From: DASCOT01 sp965197275
Lineage (GTDB): Bacteria; Acidobacteriota; UBA890; WLXD01
Direction of reading: 5' to 3'
Assembly (NCBI GenBank): GCA_965197275.1
Contig: CBDAMQ010000023.1
Location: forward strand, 124,001 to 188,000
DNA length: 64,000 nucleotides
In this document: piece after piece, positions 34,991 through 44,639 of the stretch
Layout of the letters: every line of letters starts with the position of its first letter
Position numbering within the stretch: position 1 is the first letter of the stretch
The notes under the pieces: model-generated
What the model was told of the DNA's origin: nothing
The model's input: the letters and a program-made list of their open reading frames with translations, nothing else
Database searches by the model: none
Program-made: the position numbers and the translations under genes

Positions 34991-35977
34991 TCAGTTGCCG
35001 TCCACGAAAGCCCGGAGGTTATTCAGCAGATTGTCTTCCACTTCCAGCTCGCCAGTGTCGAGGATGCCGGCTCTGATCGTGTCGCCGCGCTCCCCCGGCA
35101 CCATTACCTCCTCAACGCCATCGAGTCTCTTGGCTTGCTTTATGGCGGTTGTGATCTTGGTCGTTTCTTCGATGAAGCGCGACACTCCGATCATCGCGTC
35201 AGGGTCGATCGCAATGACGACGTTGCCGTCATGATCGCTTCCATTTCAGAAATCCCCACCAACCAGAGCGCCGCCGATGATCTGCACCATCAAGGCCAGA
35301 CCGGCGCCCTTTACTCCTTGGTCGAACGGTCTGATCGCCCCTTCCATGATCTGGGCGGGGTCTGTGGTCTCGTGGCCCTCTTTGTCATAGCCGAGCCCTT
35401 CGGCGACCTGGACTCCCTGGGTCTTCGCTTCTAACAGACCGAAGAACGAGATCCCCGATGACGACATGTCCAGGACAATCGGTTCGCCGTCGGTAGGAAC
35501 GCCCCACGCTATCGGGTTGGTACAGAACAGCGGTTCGAAGGAACCGGCGGGAGGCACCATCGCGTGCGGGTAGCTCGACATGGTGATACCGATCAGACCC
35601 GCGTCCGCAATCCTGCGTGACCAGTATCCGATGGCACCGGATGATCCGTCGCCGGTATGCGTCCCCACGATCGCGATGCCTGTTTTCTTGGCCTTGTCGA
35701 TCACCATGGTCACGGCTTGCTCCATGGCGATCGCCTCCATCGACAAGTTGGCGTTGATCACCGCGGTCGCGGGCGTTTCTTTTTCTATCGTTGGCGGCTG
35801 TGCGTCGGCGTGCTTGGGTATCCCCTTGCCAATCAGCTTCACGATGCCCTGATCGTTGCCTCTGGTCTGGGCATACATGAGCATTTCCAGGATGATGCGG
35901 CTCTCCTCTCCCGAGTAGCCGTACTTCAGAACGGCTCGTTCGGCCAGGTCTCGCAGATCTTGGAGGGGGATCTTCAC
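34991..35977 (-). pseudogene. Ldh-family (malate/L-lactate dehydrogenase-like) gene with in-frame TGA
   Basis: The 329-codon frame is continuous except for one TGA at 35246-35248. Upstream of it the protein has M-L-M-Y-A-Q-T-R-G-N-D, V-G-T-H-T-G-D-G-S, Y-P-H-A-M-V-P-P-A-G and D-M-S-S-S, family marks of NAD(P)-dependent 2-oxo-acid/ureidoglycolate dehydrogenases. Downstream, in the same frame, N-G-S-D-H-D-G-N-V-V-I-A-I-D-P continues the fold and ends normally. This is therefore a nonsense change (for instance TGG to TGA), not a frameshift. I see no convincing SECIS hairpin right after it. It is probably a young pseudogene or an error. Confidence 0.78.
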
Positions 35978-36074
35978 ACTCTCTCCGCCCTTGCCGTCTG
36001 CTCCCGATGGCGTAACCGTTGAGCCAGGTCGGTCACAGTCGGCGCGTCTGAGGATCTGGGCGTCGGGAGCACCC

Positions 36075-36884
36075 TCACGGCGCCGTTGACGGGCTACACG
36101 GCTTGAGGGTCACGTAGACAAGATCCATCGTCGTGTCCCCGACGTTGCCGGAATTGTGCCCCTCGGACAGTTCGATGGGGTCCAGCCATCCGACCGAGCC
36201 AACCTCCGAAGGTGGCCCCCGGTAGACCTCGCGGCCGCCCATGCGTCCGGCCCAGATACCGCCCTTGATGTGGACGTAGACCTGGTTGCCCGCATGCGAG
36301 TGGACCCCCTCCCACTCCCCCGGCTCGATGACGAACCGCTGCACGACGACGCGCTCGTTCTCGAACAGCATCTCAATCGGGATGTCGGGATAGAACAGAC
36401 CGACAGTGTGGTTGGCCAGTGGTTCACACGGCTTCAGCGTGATCCAGACGAAGTCCATCGGCGTGTCTCCGATGTTGCCGGATTCGTGCTGCTCGGAAAG
36501 ATCGACGGCGTCCATCCATCCGACGGAGCCATCCTCCGAAGGCTCAGTCATCCTGTATACTTCTTGGCCACCGCGGCGTTCAGCCGTTAGCCCTCCCTTG
36601 ACGAACACCCAGAGGTGGTTGCCCGGATGGGAGTGAATCCCCTCCCACTGCCCCGGCTCGATGATGAACCTCTGCACGACCACGTACTCGTTCTCGAGCA
36701 ACAGCTCGCCGGGGATGTTGGGGTAGGACATGCCCACCTGTTGGGCGCCGATCCCGATCGCAGGTATCCCGGCGACCAGGGCGACGAGCACCGCACGAGT
36801 AAGGACTCCCGCGGCCGAGTGGGCCCGCCTTCGGCCCAGTGCGTTAGGTGCGTGGCTTTTCTTGAAGCCAAGAGTCGACAGCAT
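36075..36884 (-). CDS. secreted protein with two tandem cupin-like domains
   Basis: 269 aa from ATG 36884 with AGGAGG seven bases upstream. A signal-like hydrophobic segment precedes A-Q-Q. Two repeats follow, each starting (S/F)-Y-P-(N/D)-I-P, then L-(L/F)-E-N-E, V-V-V-Q-R-F-(I/V)-I-E-P-G, W-E-G-(I/V)-H-S-H and V-(F/H)-(V/I)-K-G-G, and ending D-L-V-Y-V-T-L-K-P-C or W-I-T-L-K-P-C. The H-S-H pair is the cupin metal motif, but the later His of classical cupins is not obvious. A paralogue lies at 54103-54876. The upstream FAD gene runs 298 bases into it. Confidence 0.78.
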   Translation of the reverse strand: MLSTLGFKKSHAPNALGRRRAHSAAGVLTRAVLVALVAGIPAIGIGAQQVGMSYPNIPGELLLENEYVVVQRFIIEPGQWEGIHSHPGNHLWVFVKGGLTAERRGGQEVYRMTEPSEDGSVGWMDAVDLSEQHESGNIGDTPMDFVWITLKPCEPLANHTVGLFYPDIPIEMLFENERVVVQRFVIEPGEWEGVHSHAGNQVYVHIKGGIWAGRMGGREVYRGPPSEVGSVGWLDPIELSEGHNSGNVGDTTMDLVYVTLKPCSPSTAP

Positions 36885-38902
36885 CGTAGGTCCTCCTGGT
36901 ACTGAAGGGGTTGCGTTTTTCGCCGGGCGCGCCTGCGCACGAGGAGCTGCTCGCGGGACGCCCGATGCGCCTCGTCGATGGCCGAGTCCGTGTGTGTCGA
37001 GGCAGCAGCATCGGAGTTGGCGATGGAGATCCGGCCGAATCGCCGACTTCCGACCACACACGGCCGGTCGTCGGGCGTAAACAGCGCCCACTCGATCGGA
37101 TCGTCCAGGGTGTTGTAGCTGTAGGCGTAGCCGTGTGGCCAGCGATTCACCGTGATCGCTTCGATGTCCCGGGCGGGGTCGAAGCCCCCACCCTGCAGCA
37201 TTCGACCGAGCTGGTCGCGAACGTTGCGCTCGAAGGTCTCGAAGGTGGTGGCCAGCAGATCCTCTCGACCGATGCGGTGCTGCTCCTTCTTGGGGCGTCC
37301 AGGGGCGCAAGGCACCCGGTACATCTCCACGATCATGGGGTCGTCAGGCGATCTGGAGGGTTGATAGTCGCCGAACTGTATCGATCGACCGAGGTTGATC
37401 CCGCTGTGGTACATCCCCGGAGCGGTCACCTGTGAGACGCCCAGGTTGGTGAAGGACGTCCAGTCGCGGATGAGGACGCTAGTGGATACGAGCGGCATCT
37501 TGACGCCATACATGAGCGCCACCTTCTGCTCGTCGGACATCTCGGGGCACAGGTGCGGGATGACCCTGTTGTAGCAACCCATCACACAATGAGCCGCCCT
37601 TACCTTCTCGGCCTTGCCGCCGCGCACATAGGTGATCTCGACCTCGCGGGCGGTGTCGGGATCGCCCAGGTGCCGGGCGGAGATCACCGTGCTGTTGAGC
37701 CGAATCCGGGCATCGGAGCCCTCGCGGTCGATGCGGTCGTAACTGAGGCGCGACGTCATCGAGTCATCCAGCGTGGTCCCCGGAAGCGCGTCAGGGATCA
37801 TCGCCCGAACCAGCAGCCGCGCCACCGTCGCGTTGCCGTCGGGAAAATAGATGTCCGGTCGTTCGTCAAACTCGTTCTCGCGACCGTGTTGTCCGCCACC
37901 GATGTGGGCCAGGGGGCCCACCGGGGAGAGAGGCTCGAGGTTCATCCCCTGGAATCCTGGATAGCCCTGGGCCCATGCATAGAGCGCCGGATGGGCGTCG
38001 ATGCCGACGCAGAAGCTGCCCTTCGGGCGGTCATCGAAGAACGGGATCACGTCGGAATGGACCTTAGCGAGATCGAGGAGGAAGGCTCGATAGCTGATCC
38101 GCGCCAGGCGCTCCTTCTTGTCAGCATCCGACAGCCCGGGCATGCAGTCCGGGTTCGCATGATCGTCGTAGAGCCGCGCGATGACTCGCTGCGCCTCCGG
38201 TGACATCGGCGTCTGTGCGAGCCAGTCCGGCCAGCCACCAGATTGGCGACCGGATTGCCCACCGCGTCCCATCACTAGCCGATCCTCGCCGAAGACCTCC
38301 TTGGCGAAGAACGTGGCGTTGCCGAGGCCCAGCGAGCCGTAGAACTTCCTACCAGCGGTGCTGGTGGCATTCGCGCTGTCGATGTCGATGCCGATCGCAG
38401 CGAGGAGCGTCCTGGAGACGGCGCTGTAGTGACCCACGGATTCCAGGTACGACGTGCCGCCGGGCAGCATTAACGTGCGGCCTCGGTAGGTCATCTCGTT
38501 GCGCTTGGCGTGGCCGCCGAAATCGTCGTGGTTGTCGAGCACCAGCACACGGGCCCCGGGCCCGGCCGAGGTGAGGAAGAAATAGGCTGCCGAGAGCCCG
38601 CTCAGCCCGCCGCCGACCACCACGAGGTCGTAGCTCTCACGCGTGTCGGCGACATCGGTCCAGGTTTGCCCGTCACGGTGCGCATGGGCGACCTCGAACG
38701 AGCCGGGGTGGCTGCCGCGCATTCCTGTGAGGGCCGGTGGATAATACTCCTGCGCCGGGGAGGCCTGGCGCATAGCCTCGCGCGCCGACAGCCGGCCAGG
38801 TGCGATCAGCGACCCCCCGATCGCCACCCCCACGCCATTGACGAAGTCGCGCCGGCTGATATCCCGGTGCATCCCGAGATCACGATCCTCACTCCTGGAC
38901 AT
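36587..38902 (-). CDS. Tat-exported FAD-dependent amine oxidase-like oxidoreductase (possibly spermidine dehydrogenase-like)
   Basis: 771 aa from ATG 38902 with GGAGG upstream. Tat motif I-S-R-R-D-F-V-N-G. The FAD site V-V-V-G-G-G-L-S-G-L-S-A follows near residue 95, then D-N-H-D-D-F-G-G-H-A-K-R. Preceding segments Y-Y-P-P-A-L-T-G-M-R-G-S-H-P-G-S-F-E match a group of periplasmic flavoproteins that includes spermidine dehydrogenase, from memory. Homology ends near position 36940 (A-I-D-E-A-H-R-A). The remaining about 110 residues are an arginine- and serine-rich readthrough that overlaps the cupin gene in another frame. The normal stop was probably lost, so the true protein is likely about 660 aa. 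Confidence 0.78.
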   Translation of the reverse strand: MSRSEDRDLGMHRDISRRDFVNGVGVAIGGSLIAPGRLSAREAMRQASPAQEYYPPALTGMRGSHPGSFEVAHAHRDGQTWTDVADTRESYDLVVVGGGLSGLSAAYFFLTSAGPGARVLVLDNHDDFGGHAKRNEMTYRGRTLMLPGGTSYLESVGHYSAVSRTLLAAIGIDIDSANATSTAGRKFYGSLGLGNATFFAKEVFGEDRLVMGRGGQSGRQSGGWPDWLAQTPMSPEAQRVIARLYDDHANPDCMPGLSDADKKERLARISYRAFLLDLAKVHSDVIPFFDDRPKGSFCVGIDAHPALYAWAQGYPGFQGMNLEPLSPVGPLAHIGGGQHGRENEFDERPDIYFPDGNATVARLLVRAMIPDALPGTTLDDSMTSRLSYDRIDREGSDARIRLNSTVISARHLGDPDTAREVEITYVRGGKAEKVRAAHCVMGCYNRVIPHLCPEMSDEQKVALMYGVKMPLVSTSVLIRDWTSFTNLGVSQVTAPGMYHSGINLGRSIQFGDYQPSRSPDDPMIVEMYRVPCAPGRPKKEQHRIGREDLLATTFETFERNVRDQLGRMLQGGGFDPARDIEAITVNRWPHGYAYSYNTLDDPIEWALFTPDDRPCVVGSRRFGRISIANSDAAASTHTDSAIDEAHRASREQLLVRRRARRKTQPLQYQEDLRCCRLLASRKATHLTHWAEGGPTRPRESLLVRCSSPWSPGYLRSGSAPNRWACPTPTSPASCCSRTSTWSCRGSSSSRGSGRGFTPIRATTSGCSSREG

Positions 38903-38973
38903 ACGTCCTCCGGATTCTCTGACGCGGAAACTGCGTCGACCGCCCGCCTTTTCTCGAGTCCGACCCATGGGGC

Positions 38974-39951
38974 CTACGCAATGATTCGTTTGAACACGTC
39001 CAGATTGATGTTTCGGCCACAGGCGACTGCAACGACCTTCTTTCCCTTGAAGCGCGCTTTGTGCTTGAGCAGGCCCCCAACCGCCAGCGCCCCCGACCCT
39101 TCTACAACCAAGCGATGCTGCTCGAACAGAAGGCGGATGGAGTCCTCGATCTCTTCCTCGGTGAGCAGGAGGATTTCATCCACATGCTGCTGGCACAGCT
39201 CCAGGGTGATGGTGTCCAGATCCACGCCGCCGGCGCATGTGTCGGCCAGCGTCGGGAAGGTCTCCATCTCGACCACTTTGTTGGCCCGCATGGATTCATA
39301 CATCACCGGGGAGTTGTCCGGCGAGACGCCGAAGGCCTCGATGTCGGCGTTGTGGAACTTCAACCAGCCCGCCGACCCGGTCAGCAATCCGCCGCCCCCG
39401 CATGCAAAGAGCGCTGCATCCAGGTCGGGTAGTTGACGGGAAATCTCGTATCCGCAGGTCCCCTGTCCGCCGACCACGATCGGATCGTTGTACGGCGATA
39501 CGTAGATCTTGCCGTCCTCCCGCGCAGCCCGTCGGGCTTCCTTCTCCGCATCCCAGGCTCCTTCGCCATGGATGACCAGGTCCAGGCCATGAGCTCGCAG
39601 GATCTCGAGACGTGACGGCTCGAGATTCTCGGCCACGTAGACGGTGGCGCGACGTCCCCGAACCCTCATCGCCTCCGCGACCGCCAAGGCGTAGTTTCCT
39701 GTCGAGGCCGACACCACCCCGCGGTCCAGTTCCTCTTCGCTGAGCGAGAGGATCTTGTTGATCGCACCGCGGAACTTGAAGGAGGAGGTTCGCTGCATCG
39801 AGTCCAGCTTGAGCCAGACTTCGCCCTCGATCTGTTGGCTGAGGTACAAGGAATACTCCAGAGGTGTGGGCGAGAGGTGGTCCCGGCATCTCTCGCTGGC
39901 CTCCAGGACCAACTGGTGTACATCCAACTGCTGTTGGGTTTCAGTGGGCAT
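38974..39951 (-). CDS. PLP-dependent threonine/serine dehydratase-like enzyme
   Basis: 325 aa from ATG 39951; ATG 39984 and a longer frame to 40122 are possible. The PLP lysine lies in S-S-F-K-F-R-G-A. The phosphate loop G-G-G-G-L and the S-T-G-N-Y-A motif (usually S-A-G-N-H-A) are present. The length and lack of an ACT domain match catabolic or biodegradative dehydratases and serine racemase or threo-hydroxyaspartate ammonia-lyase relatives. It is divergent from the APC-type permease gene, with 109 bases between, so an amino acid uptake and deamination pair is likely. Tyr in place of His after N is a small oddity. Confidence 0.85.
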   Translation of the reverse strand: MPTETQQQLDVHQLVLEASERCRDHLSPTPLEYSLYLSQQIEGEVWLKLDSMQRTSSFKFRGAINKILSLSEEELDRGVVSASTGNYALAVAEAMRVRGRRATVYVAENLEPSRLEILRAHGLDLVIHGEGAWDAEKEARRAAREDGKIYVSPYNDPIVVGGQGTCGYEISRQLPDLDAALFACGGGGLLTGSAGWLKFHNADIEAFGVSPDNSPVMYESMRANKVVEMETFPTLADTCAGGVDLDTITLELCQQHVDEILLLTEEEIEDSIRLLFEQHRLVVEGSGALAVGGLLKHKARFKGKKVVAVACGRNINLDVFKRIIA

Positions 39952-40577
39952 GATCGCGACCTCGCAAGCAGTGTTTGCCGTCATCTGAAAGCTCAATGTG
40001 TACGGCGATGAAACACCGTAGAGTAGTCCAGGGGCGAGATCCAGAAGAGAGGCGTGCCGGGTGACCGAGCGAACGATCGCCGCGCAGGCGCGCGTCGAGA
40101 AGAGCAAGCTCAAGAAGGTCATCGGACCCCGCGACCTGGTGCTCTTCTATGTGGCCACCACCGCTTCCATGCGCGTCGCGGCCCCGTCGACCGAAAACGG
40201 TCCCAGCGTGCTGGTGCTCTGGGTACTGGGATTCGTTCTCTTCTATGTGCCGCAGGCGTTCACGTCGGTCGAGCTCACCGCCCGGCACCCCGACGAGGGC
40301 GGCATCTACATCTGGGTCCAGCGTGCCTTCGGCGATTTTCATGGCTTCATCACGGCGTGGTTCTACTGGGCCACTATCCTCGTCTACTTCCCCGCCGCGC
40401 TGACGTTTTCTGCCACCAACGCGGCGTTCGTCATTCCGCAGTGGTCACATCTCGCCGAGCGTCCCGGGTTCCTGATGGTGGCCTCGTTGGTCGGGGTTAC
40501 CATCGTCGTCGTGGTCAATGTCCTCGGTCTCGACGTCGCCCAGCGTCTGCACAACGCCAGCGGCTATCTGAACTTGG

Positions 40578-41160
40578 AGTTGACCCGGTTTCGTGGACAC
40601 CTTATGGCTAGGGCCAAAGGAGTCCTGAGCTGCTCCCCAACGCTGGACACATCAGAACGAGAAGATCTCGGGGTTGGAGTGATCATCCTTCGGCAACCTG
40701 TTGGAGCTGTTGGACATACACAGCCGGCGGCAGATTCCCCAAGGAAGAATGCGGTCTCATTTCGTTGTAGTCGCGGCGCCAGGCCTGCAGCTGTTCCTGA
40801 GCCTCGGAGAGGCTCAGGAACCAGCTCACGCCCAAGCACTCGTCCCTGAGCTTGCCGTTGAAGCTCTCTAGCCGTTCTTCGGCCGGGACTGATGAAGTTC
40901 CAGTTGGATACCGGCGTGTGAGCGTCGTTTGGAAGTGACCTCGTGCGTTGTCGAGCGTCAAGGCGAGCGGCGCGCCTCGTTTGTCCCACGACCTTCTCGA
41001 GCACCTCGTGACTCGCCTGGACGGCGCAGCGACACCGTCCGCCTCCAGTGCAGGCATTCGCGGCTGTGGATGTCGATCACCGTGAACACGCGGAACCTCC
41101 GGCCGTTGGCCAGTTCATCGCTGACGAAGTCCAGGGTGAGCCCGCGGGCGCGCCGCGACC
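40578..41160 (-). pseudogene. IS3-family transposase orfB relic (minus strand)
   Basis: A terminal sequence TGACCCGGTTTCGTGGACAC at about 40580, common at IS3-family ends, borders the permease fragment. Minus-strand frames then encode the end of orfB (E-S-F-N-G-K-L-R-D-E-C-L, R-P-H-S-S-L-G-N-L-P-P-A-V-Y, 40683-40870). In other frames earlier parts appear, including F-R-V-F-T-V-I-D-I-H-S-R-E-C-L near 41100-41040, holding the second DDE Asp, and L-T-L-D-N-A-R-G. At least three frame changes make it non-functional. Confidence 0.75.
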
Positions 41161-41279
41161 TTTCGTCGACGGGGTCGCGTTCGAGATCCAGAAGAGAGGC
41201 GTGCCGGGTGACCGAGCGAACGATCGCCGCGCAGGCGCGCGTCGAGAAGACGCAAGCTCAAGAAGGTCATCTTGACCCC

Positions 41280-41490
41280 GCACATCCTGGAGAATCTTCT
41301 ATGTGGCCACTCATCGGCTACCAGCTTCTTGAGTTGGCCGTTCTCCCGCTCCCTTGATGCTCGCTTGGGGCCAGCCCGCCGTACTTGCTGGCCCTGTCGC
41401 TGGCGATCCCGTACTTGCGGCACAGCTCCGGGATCGGTCCTTGATCGCCGTGACGATCTGCGCGGCGCTGAATCGGGTCACGACTTTCGA
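41280..41490 (-). pseudogene. IS3-family orfA relic (minus strand)
   Basis: Minus-strand frames encode R-F-S-A-A-Q-I-V-T-A-I-K-D, then E-L-C-R-K-Y-G-I, K-Y-G-G-L-A and R-E-N-G-Q-L-K-K-L-V-A-D, the helix-turn-helix and leucine-zipper parts of IS3 orfA. Several frame changes separate them. With the orfB relic at 40578-41160 it forms one minus-strand element interrupted by permease sequence. Confidence 0.65.
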
Positions 41491-41639
41491 TTACGGGATT
41501 TTCTCGCTTCGACGTCCAGTTTCTCAGTCTATATCCGCCCGAGTGCCGGCAGATCGTTCACGTGAGCTTGCCGAGGGTTCGAGCCCTCGTACTCGATCCG
41601 CACATGGATCAAGCAAGCGGACCGAGATGACGGGCTCAG

Positions 41640-41970
41640 TGCCCGACGAGGGCGGCTCGCCACCGCCAGTTGGAAAACGGAGCCTGGCAAAAGCCGCGGC
41701 CTGGTTGTCTCGAGACCGGCACGGTACCCAAGAAGTCTTCGGGTTCGTGAGAGTTCGCCAGGCCTGCTCGATGCCACGATGTCCGAGCGTGCCTTCGGCG
41801 ATTTTCAGCTGGCTTCATCACGGCGGTGGTTCTACTGGGCCACTATCCTCGTCTACTTCCGATGCCGGCCGTACCGCTGACGGCCGATGCGCCCGATCGT
41901 CTCTGGGTCGCCGACATCACGTACGTGTCGACATGGTCTGGGTTCTTGTACCGCGTGATGGATGCCTTCG
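41640..41970 (+). pseudogene. IS3-family orfA end and orfB fragment (plus strand)
   Basis: Plus-strand frames show K-A-A-A-W-L-S-R followed in another frame by E-T-G-T-V-P-K-K-S-S-G-S and a stop, which resembles an orfA end. Then comes V-R-V-R-Q-A, and at 41862-41965 T-A-D-A-P-D-R-L-W-V-A-D-I-T-Y-V-S-T-W-S-G-F-L-Y, the first DDE Asp region of orfB. Its orientation is opposite to the relic at 40578-41490. Permease bases are interleaved throughout. Confidence 0.6.
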
Positions 41971-43253
41971 TCATTCCGCATGGTCACATCACCTGAGCGT
42001 CCCGGGTTCCTGATGGTGGCCTCGTTGGTCGGGGTTACCATCGTCGTCGTGGTCAATGTCCTCGGTCTCGACGTCGCCCAGCGTCTGCACGATCGTCTAC
42101 GAGAGGAGGTACTCCGAACCCGATCTTCGGCGAAACTGCCGTGTCCCAGATCGCTTCGCGATCCGCACGTTGGAAGCTATCTGAACTCCCACAGGGGGCG
42201 TTGCCGGGGTAACTCCAACCAACTTGGGGATGCCCGGCCTGATGATCGTGGGGTTGGGCTTCCTCACCTGGGTCAACTACGGCTCGGCGACCGAGTTCTC
42301 CGCGCGCACCGTGACCCCCTCCTTCGGTGGACTGTCCGACGTCATCCTACTGGCGGCGGTCGCCTACGCGTTCGCTGGCATCGAGGCGGCATCGGTGATG
42401 AGCGAAGAAGTGCAGGAACCCAGGCGCAACGTCCCCCGGGCGCTCGCCATCGCCGGTGTGATGGTGCTCGGCATATACATCCTGATCTCCTGGACGATGA
42501 TGACGGTGCTCCCGGCAGATCAGGTCACGGGCCTGTCCGGGCTGACCGACACCGCTCGTGTCGCCGGGACGCGGTTGGCCGGTGCCACGATAGGCGGCGT
42601 ATTGGGCTCGCTGGTTGCACTCTGCCTGGCCGTAGCGGCGTTCGGAACGGTGAGTGCCTGGATGGCGACCTGCGCGCGGGTGCCGTTCGCCGCCGGGCTC
42701 GACGGCTACCTGCCGGCCGCCTTCGGAAAGCTGCACCCTAAGTACGCTACGCCGCACGTGTCGGTGATCACGCTCGGCGTCGCCACGGCGGCATTGATCA
42801 TCCTCGGTACCATGGGCGGCACCGCGCAGCAGATCTACCGCATTTTCGTCAGCCTCGAGATCGTCGTCTACTTCATCCCCTACCTCTATATGTTCGCGGC
42901 GCTCCTGGTCATGCAGCGGCACCCGGTAGCAGAAGGCGTGCAGCGTGCGCCGTTGGCGCCCTACGGCGCCTACTTCGCCGGCGGGACGGGCTTCGTGGTG
43001 ACCGCCGCGTCGCTGGTGTTCGCGCTCATCCCGAGCGAGAGCGTCGCCGATCCGACCTTCTTCTACATCACCGTCTTCGGGATGCTGGCGGTGTTGACGA
43101 TCGTCGGAGTGGGCTTGTACGCCAACGGCAAGCTGCGGCGTCAGCGTCTAGAGGCAGCTGCCCCGGACCCGAGGGAGTAGTCGCCTCACGAGGCTGCGCG
43201 CGCTACGGGTGGCGCCATCGCGCGACGCTGGCCAGTACTGCACCCAAATTGCG

Positions 43254-44639
43254 CTAGCCTTGTGTATCGCTGGTTAGCTCGCGCAGGACGTCGACCTGCC
43301 GCGCTATCTCTGACGACGACGAGCCGCCGTGTGACCGGCGGCGTTCCGCCGCATCGCGTGGCGAGCCGACGCGAGACACCACCTCGGCGAGCCCCGCGTG
43401 GACGGCTTCGAGCTGATCTTCGGCCAAGTCGTCGAGCGTGCAGCCCAGACTCTCGCAGCGGCGGACCAACCGCGCGGCGATGCTGTGCGCGGTACGGAAC
43501 GGCAAACCACCGCGGGTGAGGTCGTCGGCGACCTCCGTCGCCAGACACGGGTCGCCGATGAGGTCGGCTTCGTAGCGCTCGCTGTCGATCGAGAGATCCC
43601 GCCACACTTCCGTCATGACGAGGATGCAGTCGATGGTCGTGTCGACGGCCACGAACAGCGCCTCACGATCCTGCTGCATGTCGCGGTTGTAGGCCAAGGG
43701 TTGGGAACGGGGCAGGGCAAGCAGAGTCGTGCAGCAGCCGAGCACCGTTGCCGATTTGCCGCGAACGAGCTCGGCAGCGTCGGGATTGCGCTTCTGCGGC
43801 ATGATGCTAGAGCCAGTGGAGCAGGTATCGCTGAGGCGCACGAAGGCGAACTCGGTCGAGCTCCAGAGGACGAGCTCCTCGGCCATGCGCGAGAGGTTGC
43901 AGGACAGGATCGAACACGCTGCGGCAACCTCCTGAACATGGTCGCGCGCTGCCACCGAGTCCATCGCATTCTCTGTGGGCAATCTGAAGCCGAGCAGCTC
44001 GGCGGTGCGATGCCGGTCGATCGGGAAGGAGGTGCCCGCCATCGCGCACGCTCCCAAAGGACACTCGTCGAATCGATGCGACGCATCGCGTACTCTGCCG
44101 AGGTCGCGTGACAAGGGCCATGCGTAGGCCAGCAGATGATGGCCGAATAGGATCGGTTGACCTCGCTGCAGGTGTGTGAACCCCGGCAGAAGCGTGGAGC
44201 CGTCGCTCTCGACCCGATCCAGGAGCACACGCAGCAGGTTGATCAGCGCGCTATCGAGTCGTCGCAGACGCGTCTTTAGCCACAGGCGCAGGTCGGTGGC
44301 CACCTGATCGTTGCGCGAACGCGCCGTATGTAGTTTGCCTGCGACCTCACCGAGGATCTCGGACAGGCGCGCCTCGACTGCCATGTGCACGTCCTCGAAT
44401 TCATCGCCCGGCACCCAGGCCCCCGAGGCAAGGTCTTCGCGCACGCGTGCCAGCCCGTCGCACAGGGCTGTAGATTCCAGTTTCGAGATGATGCCGGTCT
44501 CGCCAAGCATCTGCGCATGTGCCGTCGAGCCCTGTATGTCCTCGTCGAGCATCTGCAGATCGAGCTGCAGCGACGACGAAAAGCGCTGCATGAGCTCGCC
44601 GAGCCCTCCGTTGAAACGATCCCTGAGCAGAGACATCAT
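43254..44639 (-). CDS. argH: argininosuccinate lyase
   Basis: 461 aa. The lyase signature G-S-S-I-M-P-Q-K-R-N-P-D is present, with the catalytic Ser loop, as are T-A-R-S-R-N-D-Q-V-A-T-D, G-F-T-H-L-Q-R-G-Q-P with the active-site His, and P-L-G-A-C-A-M-A-G-T-S-F-P. It releases arginine and fumarate, the last step of arginine synthesis. The ATG overlaps the argG stop (ATGA), so the two are coupled. It is convergent with the broken permease gene, 73 bases away. Confidence 0.96.
   Translation of the reverse strand: MMSLLRDRFNGGLGELMQRFSSSLQLDLQMLDEDIQGSTAHAQMLGETGIISKLESTALCDGLARVREDLASGAWVPGDEFEDVHMAVEARLSEILGEVAGKLHTARSRNDQVATDLRLWLKTRLRRLDSALINLLRVLLDRVESDGSTLLPGFTHLQRGQPILFGHHLLAYAWPLSRDLGRVRDASHRFDECPLGACAMAGTSFPIDRHRTAELLGFRLPTENAMDSVAARDHVQEVAAACSILSCNLSRMAEELVLWSSTEFAFVRLSDTCSTGSSIMPQKRNPDAAELVRGKSATVLGCCTTLLALPRSQPLAYNRDMQQDREALFVAVDTTIDCILVMTEVWRDLSIDSERYEADLIGDPCLATEVADDLTRGGLPFRTAHSIAARLVRRCESLGCTLDDLAEDQLEAVHAGLAEVVSRVGSPRDAAERRRSHGGSSSSEIARQVDVLRELTSDTQG

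Larger units (their letters stand above)
41182..42092 (+). repeat. second, chopped copy of the APC permease 5' half
   Basis: Stretches copied from the intact 5' half recur in the same order: about 40035-40125 at 41182-41271, 40322-40394 at about 41786-41861, and 40425-40552 at 41970-42092. Each matches almost exactly apart from one-base indels and short substitutions, while the bases between them read as IS3 sequence. The order and near-identity point to one duplicate permease sequence interleaved with IS sequence. Confidence 0.75.
40061..43180 (+). pseudogene. APC-family amino acid permease split by IS3-type sequence
   Basis: The 5' part (40061 to about 40575) encodes the first about 171 residues: G-P-R-D-L-V-L-F-Y-V-A, P-D-E-G-G-I-Y-I-W-V-Q, H-G-F-I-T-A-W-F-Y-W. 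The 3' part (from about 42224) encodes about 318 residues with V-A-Y-A-F-A-G-I-E-A-A-S, R-V-P-F-A-A-G-L-D-G-Y-L-P and several helices, and is intact. Between them lie IS3 orfA/orfB pieces in both orientations plus a second, chopped copy of the 5' part. Family members carry amino acids or polyamines by proton or exchange coupling. No functional product is expected unless the 3' part starts on its own (ATG 42224). Confidence 0.85.

Noticed and set aside
35200..35250. Selenocysteine insertion at the TGA of the Ldh-family gene
   Set aside because: I see no clear SECIS-like hairpin directly downstream, and the family is not known for selenoproteins. A nonsense mutation is simpler. It is kept as a check in the findings.
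36885..37310. N-terminal extension of the first double-cupin frame up to 37310
   Set aside because: The extension lies inside the flavoprotein gene in another frame, is Arg/Gly/Pro-rich, and the AGGAGG plus signal peptide at 36884 mark the real start.
43185..43200. GCCTC/GAGGC inverted repeat between the permease and argH as a bidirectional terminator
   Set aside because: The loop would be two bases, which is not feasible, and no T tract follows.
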